A DNA stretch of 6,013 nucleotides, taken from NCBI GenBank assembly GCA_013043085.1, contig JABDOU010000065.1, positions 1 through 6,013 of the forward strand, given 5' to 3'. Positions 5,326 through 6,013 of the stretch are shown piece by piece. The translations under genes and the position numbers were made by a program. This DNA comes from Acidimicrobiia bacterium. Its GTDB lineage: Bacteria; Actinomycetota; Acidimicrobiia; Spongiisociales; SHLN01. Numbering within the stretch: the first letter of the stretch is position 1; every line of letters starts with the position of its first letter. The notes below the pieces were generated by a model that had not been told where the DNA came from, did no database searches, and saw nothing but the letters and a program-made list of their open reading frames with translations.

Positions 5326-6013
5326 ATGATCTCTCCGTTTAAAAGGCGGCGTCCAAAATCTCCAACTGATATCAACGCGATGGCGTTTCGGATCATCCCG
5401 ATTCTGCTACTCGTGTTTGCTGTGGGTGCCTGGGCATTTTCGGACGGAAGCCCATCCGGTACGACGTCGTCGACGCGGATCACGACAGATATCGAGGTGC
5501 TCAACGCCGTTCTTGATCTGGAGGGAGCGGGCGTCTCGACAACGACCAACCCACCGATCAGCGTGACGACCGCGCGAGAGACGGCAGTCACGGCGGCCGC
5601 ATCCACGTCCACCGAAGTCGAGACGACGCTTGCCTCTACGACGACGAGGGCACCGGTCCAGACAACGCGTCCGGCACCAACGACGACGAGAGCGCCGGCG
5701 ACAACCACGGCGCCCACCACAACCACCGAACCGCCGACCACAACCACCGAGCCGCCGACCACAACCACCGAGCCGCCAACCACGACGACCGAGCCGCCAA
5801 CCACCTCAACGACCACGACAAGTACGACCTCGACGACAACGACCACAACCCTGCCGCAAACGACCACCACGGTGGTCGAAGAGGGTCCGTTTATTTTCGT
5901 CACGGCCATCTCCGGAGAGACGAGATGGAGAGGTAAGAGATGGCGTGCCGTGGTGACTGTCGGCCTTGGCCGCACCGACGACGGTGGAACAGGGAACGTC
6001 AATGTGACATTCT
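5326..6013 (+). CDS. Membrane-anchored, Thr/Pro-rich stalk protein with C-terminal beta domain (3' partial)
   Basis: The frame is open from ATG 5326 to the window edge (229 complete codons); an in-frame TGA at 5305-5307 bounds it upstream. It begins with a basic cytoplasmic stretch (KRRRPK, 6-11), followed by one hydrophobic helix at about 21-38 (FRIIPILLLVFAVGAWAF). No signal-peptidase site or lipobox is evident, so a retained type II anchor is likely. Residues about 45-183 are dominated by Thr, with Pro, Ala and Ser, and include four exact TTTTEPP repeats (131-158) and long Thr runs. Such a stretch is usually an extended, often glycosylated, wall-spanning stalk. From about 187 the composition changes to a folded-looking segment (FIFVTAISGETRWRGKRWRA, then VVTVGLGRTDD), which resembles the first strands of an Ig-like adhesin domain before the sequence ends. 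ATG 5380 is a less likely start because it would remove the basic flank. I do not recognise a specific family; a surface or adhesive role is inference. Confidence 0.82.
   Translation, partial: MISPFKRRRPKSPTDINAMAFRIIPILLLVFAVGAWAFSDGSPSGTTSSTRITTDIEVLNAVLDLEGAGVSTTTNPPISVTTARETAVTAAASTSTEVETTLASTTTRAPVQTTRPAPTTTRAPATTTAPTTTTEPPTTTTEPPTTTTEPPTTTTEPPTTSTTTTSTTSTTTTTTLPQTTTTVVEEGPFIFVTAISGETRWRGKRWRAVVTVGLGRTDDGGTGNVNVTF
5716..5799 (+). repeat. Four tandem 21-base units encoding TTTTEPP
   Basis: Four in-frame units of 21 bases begin at 5716, 5737, 5758 and 5779, each encoding TTTTEPP within the stalk of the surface protein. Units differ only at third codon positions (GAA/GAG, CCG/CCA, ACA/ACG, ACC/ACG), so the protein repeat is perfect while the DNA has drifted. 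The array is flanked on both sides by less regular Thr-rich codons. Repeats of this kind can change copy number by slippage, which would alter stalk length without breaking the frame. Confidence 0.9.

Noticed and set aside
5304..5330. TTGACG followed by CATGAT as a promoter for the stalk protein
   Set aside because: The spacing is only 15 bases and the -10 would lie on the start codon at 5326, so transcription would begin inside the gene.
5247..6002. Long minus-strand open frame rich in Val (VVVVGGS repeats)
   Set aside because: It is the reverse complement of the Thr-rich stalk: ACC/ACG repeats read backwards give Val/Gly codons without stops. The plus-strand frame has a sensible start, membrane helix and domain order.

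Overview
The window reads as a single plus-strand housekeeping block from a fairly GC-rich actinobacterium. Three things suggest this. First, the order ftsH - folP - X - folK - panC - coaX - lysS is a compact version of the actinobacterial folate/pantothenate/lysS neighbourhood known from Mycobacterium. Second, the CoaX carries the DFGT(S)xNFD form of its second motif. Third, a membrane-anchored protein with a long Thr/Pro stalk follows lysS, a style I associate with Acidimicrobiia. Acidimicrobiia or a relative is my best guess; this is inference, since no 16S or other taxonomic marker is present.

Layout. Bases 1-196 are the C-terminal tail of an FtsH-type membrane protease. Bases 199-1026 encode dihydropteroate synthase (folP). 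Bases 1072-1539 (possibly from 1048) encode a protein that fits the dual-specificity phosphatase pattern but has lost the catalytic Cys and Arg; it sits where folB is normally found. Bases 1536-2030 are folK, 2075-2977 panC, 2977-3738 coaX and 3735-5243 lysS. An 82-base gap (5244-5325) follows. A gene for an N-terminally anchored, Thr-rich surface protein then starts at 5326 and runs off the right edge.

How the genes work together. FolK pyrophosphorylates hydroxymethyl-dihydropterin and FolP joins the product to p-aminobenzoate, giving dihydropteroate for folate. PanC makes pantothenate from pantoate and beta-alanine, and CoaX phosphorylates it as the first step of coenzyme A synthesis. LysS charges tRNA-Lys. 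Three of the junctions overlap: GTGA at 1536-1539, TGATG at 2975-2979 and ATGA at 3735-3738. These suggest one transcript with coupled translation. folE, folB and panD, common members of this neighbourhood, are absent from the window.

The best lead is the folB-position protein. Its register matches the phosphatase signature closely, yet Ser and Gly replace the catalytic Cys and Arg. Two adjacent genes, folP and this one, also lack a canonical start codon at the place where homology or the ribosome binding site predicts one. No mobile element, CRISPR array, tRNA or rRNA was seen.
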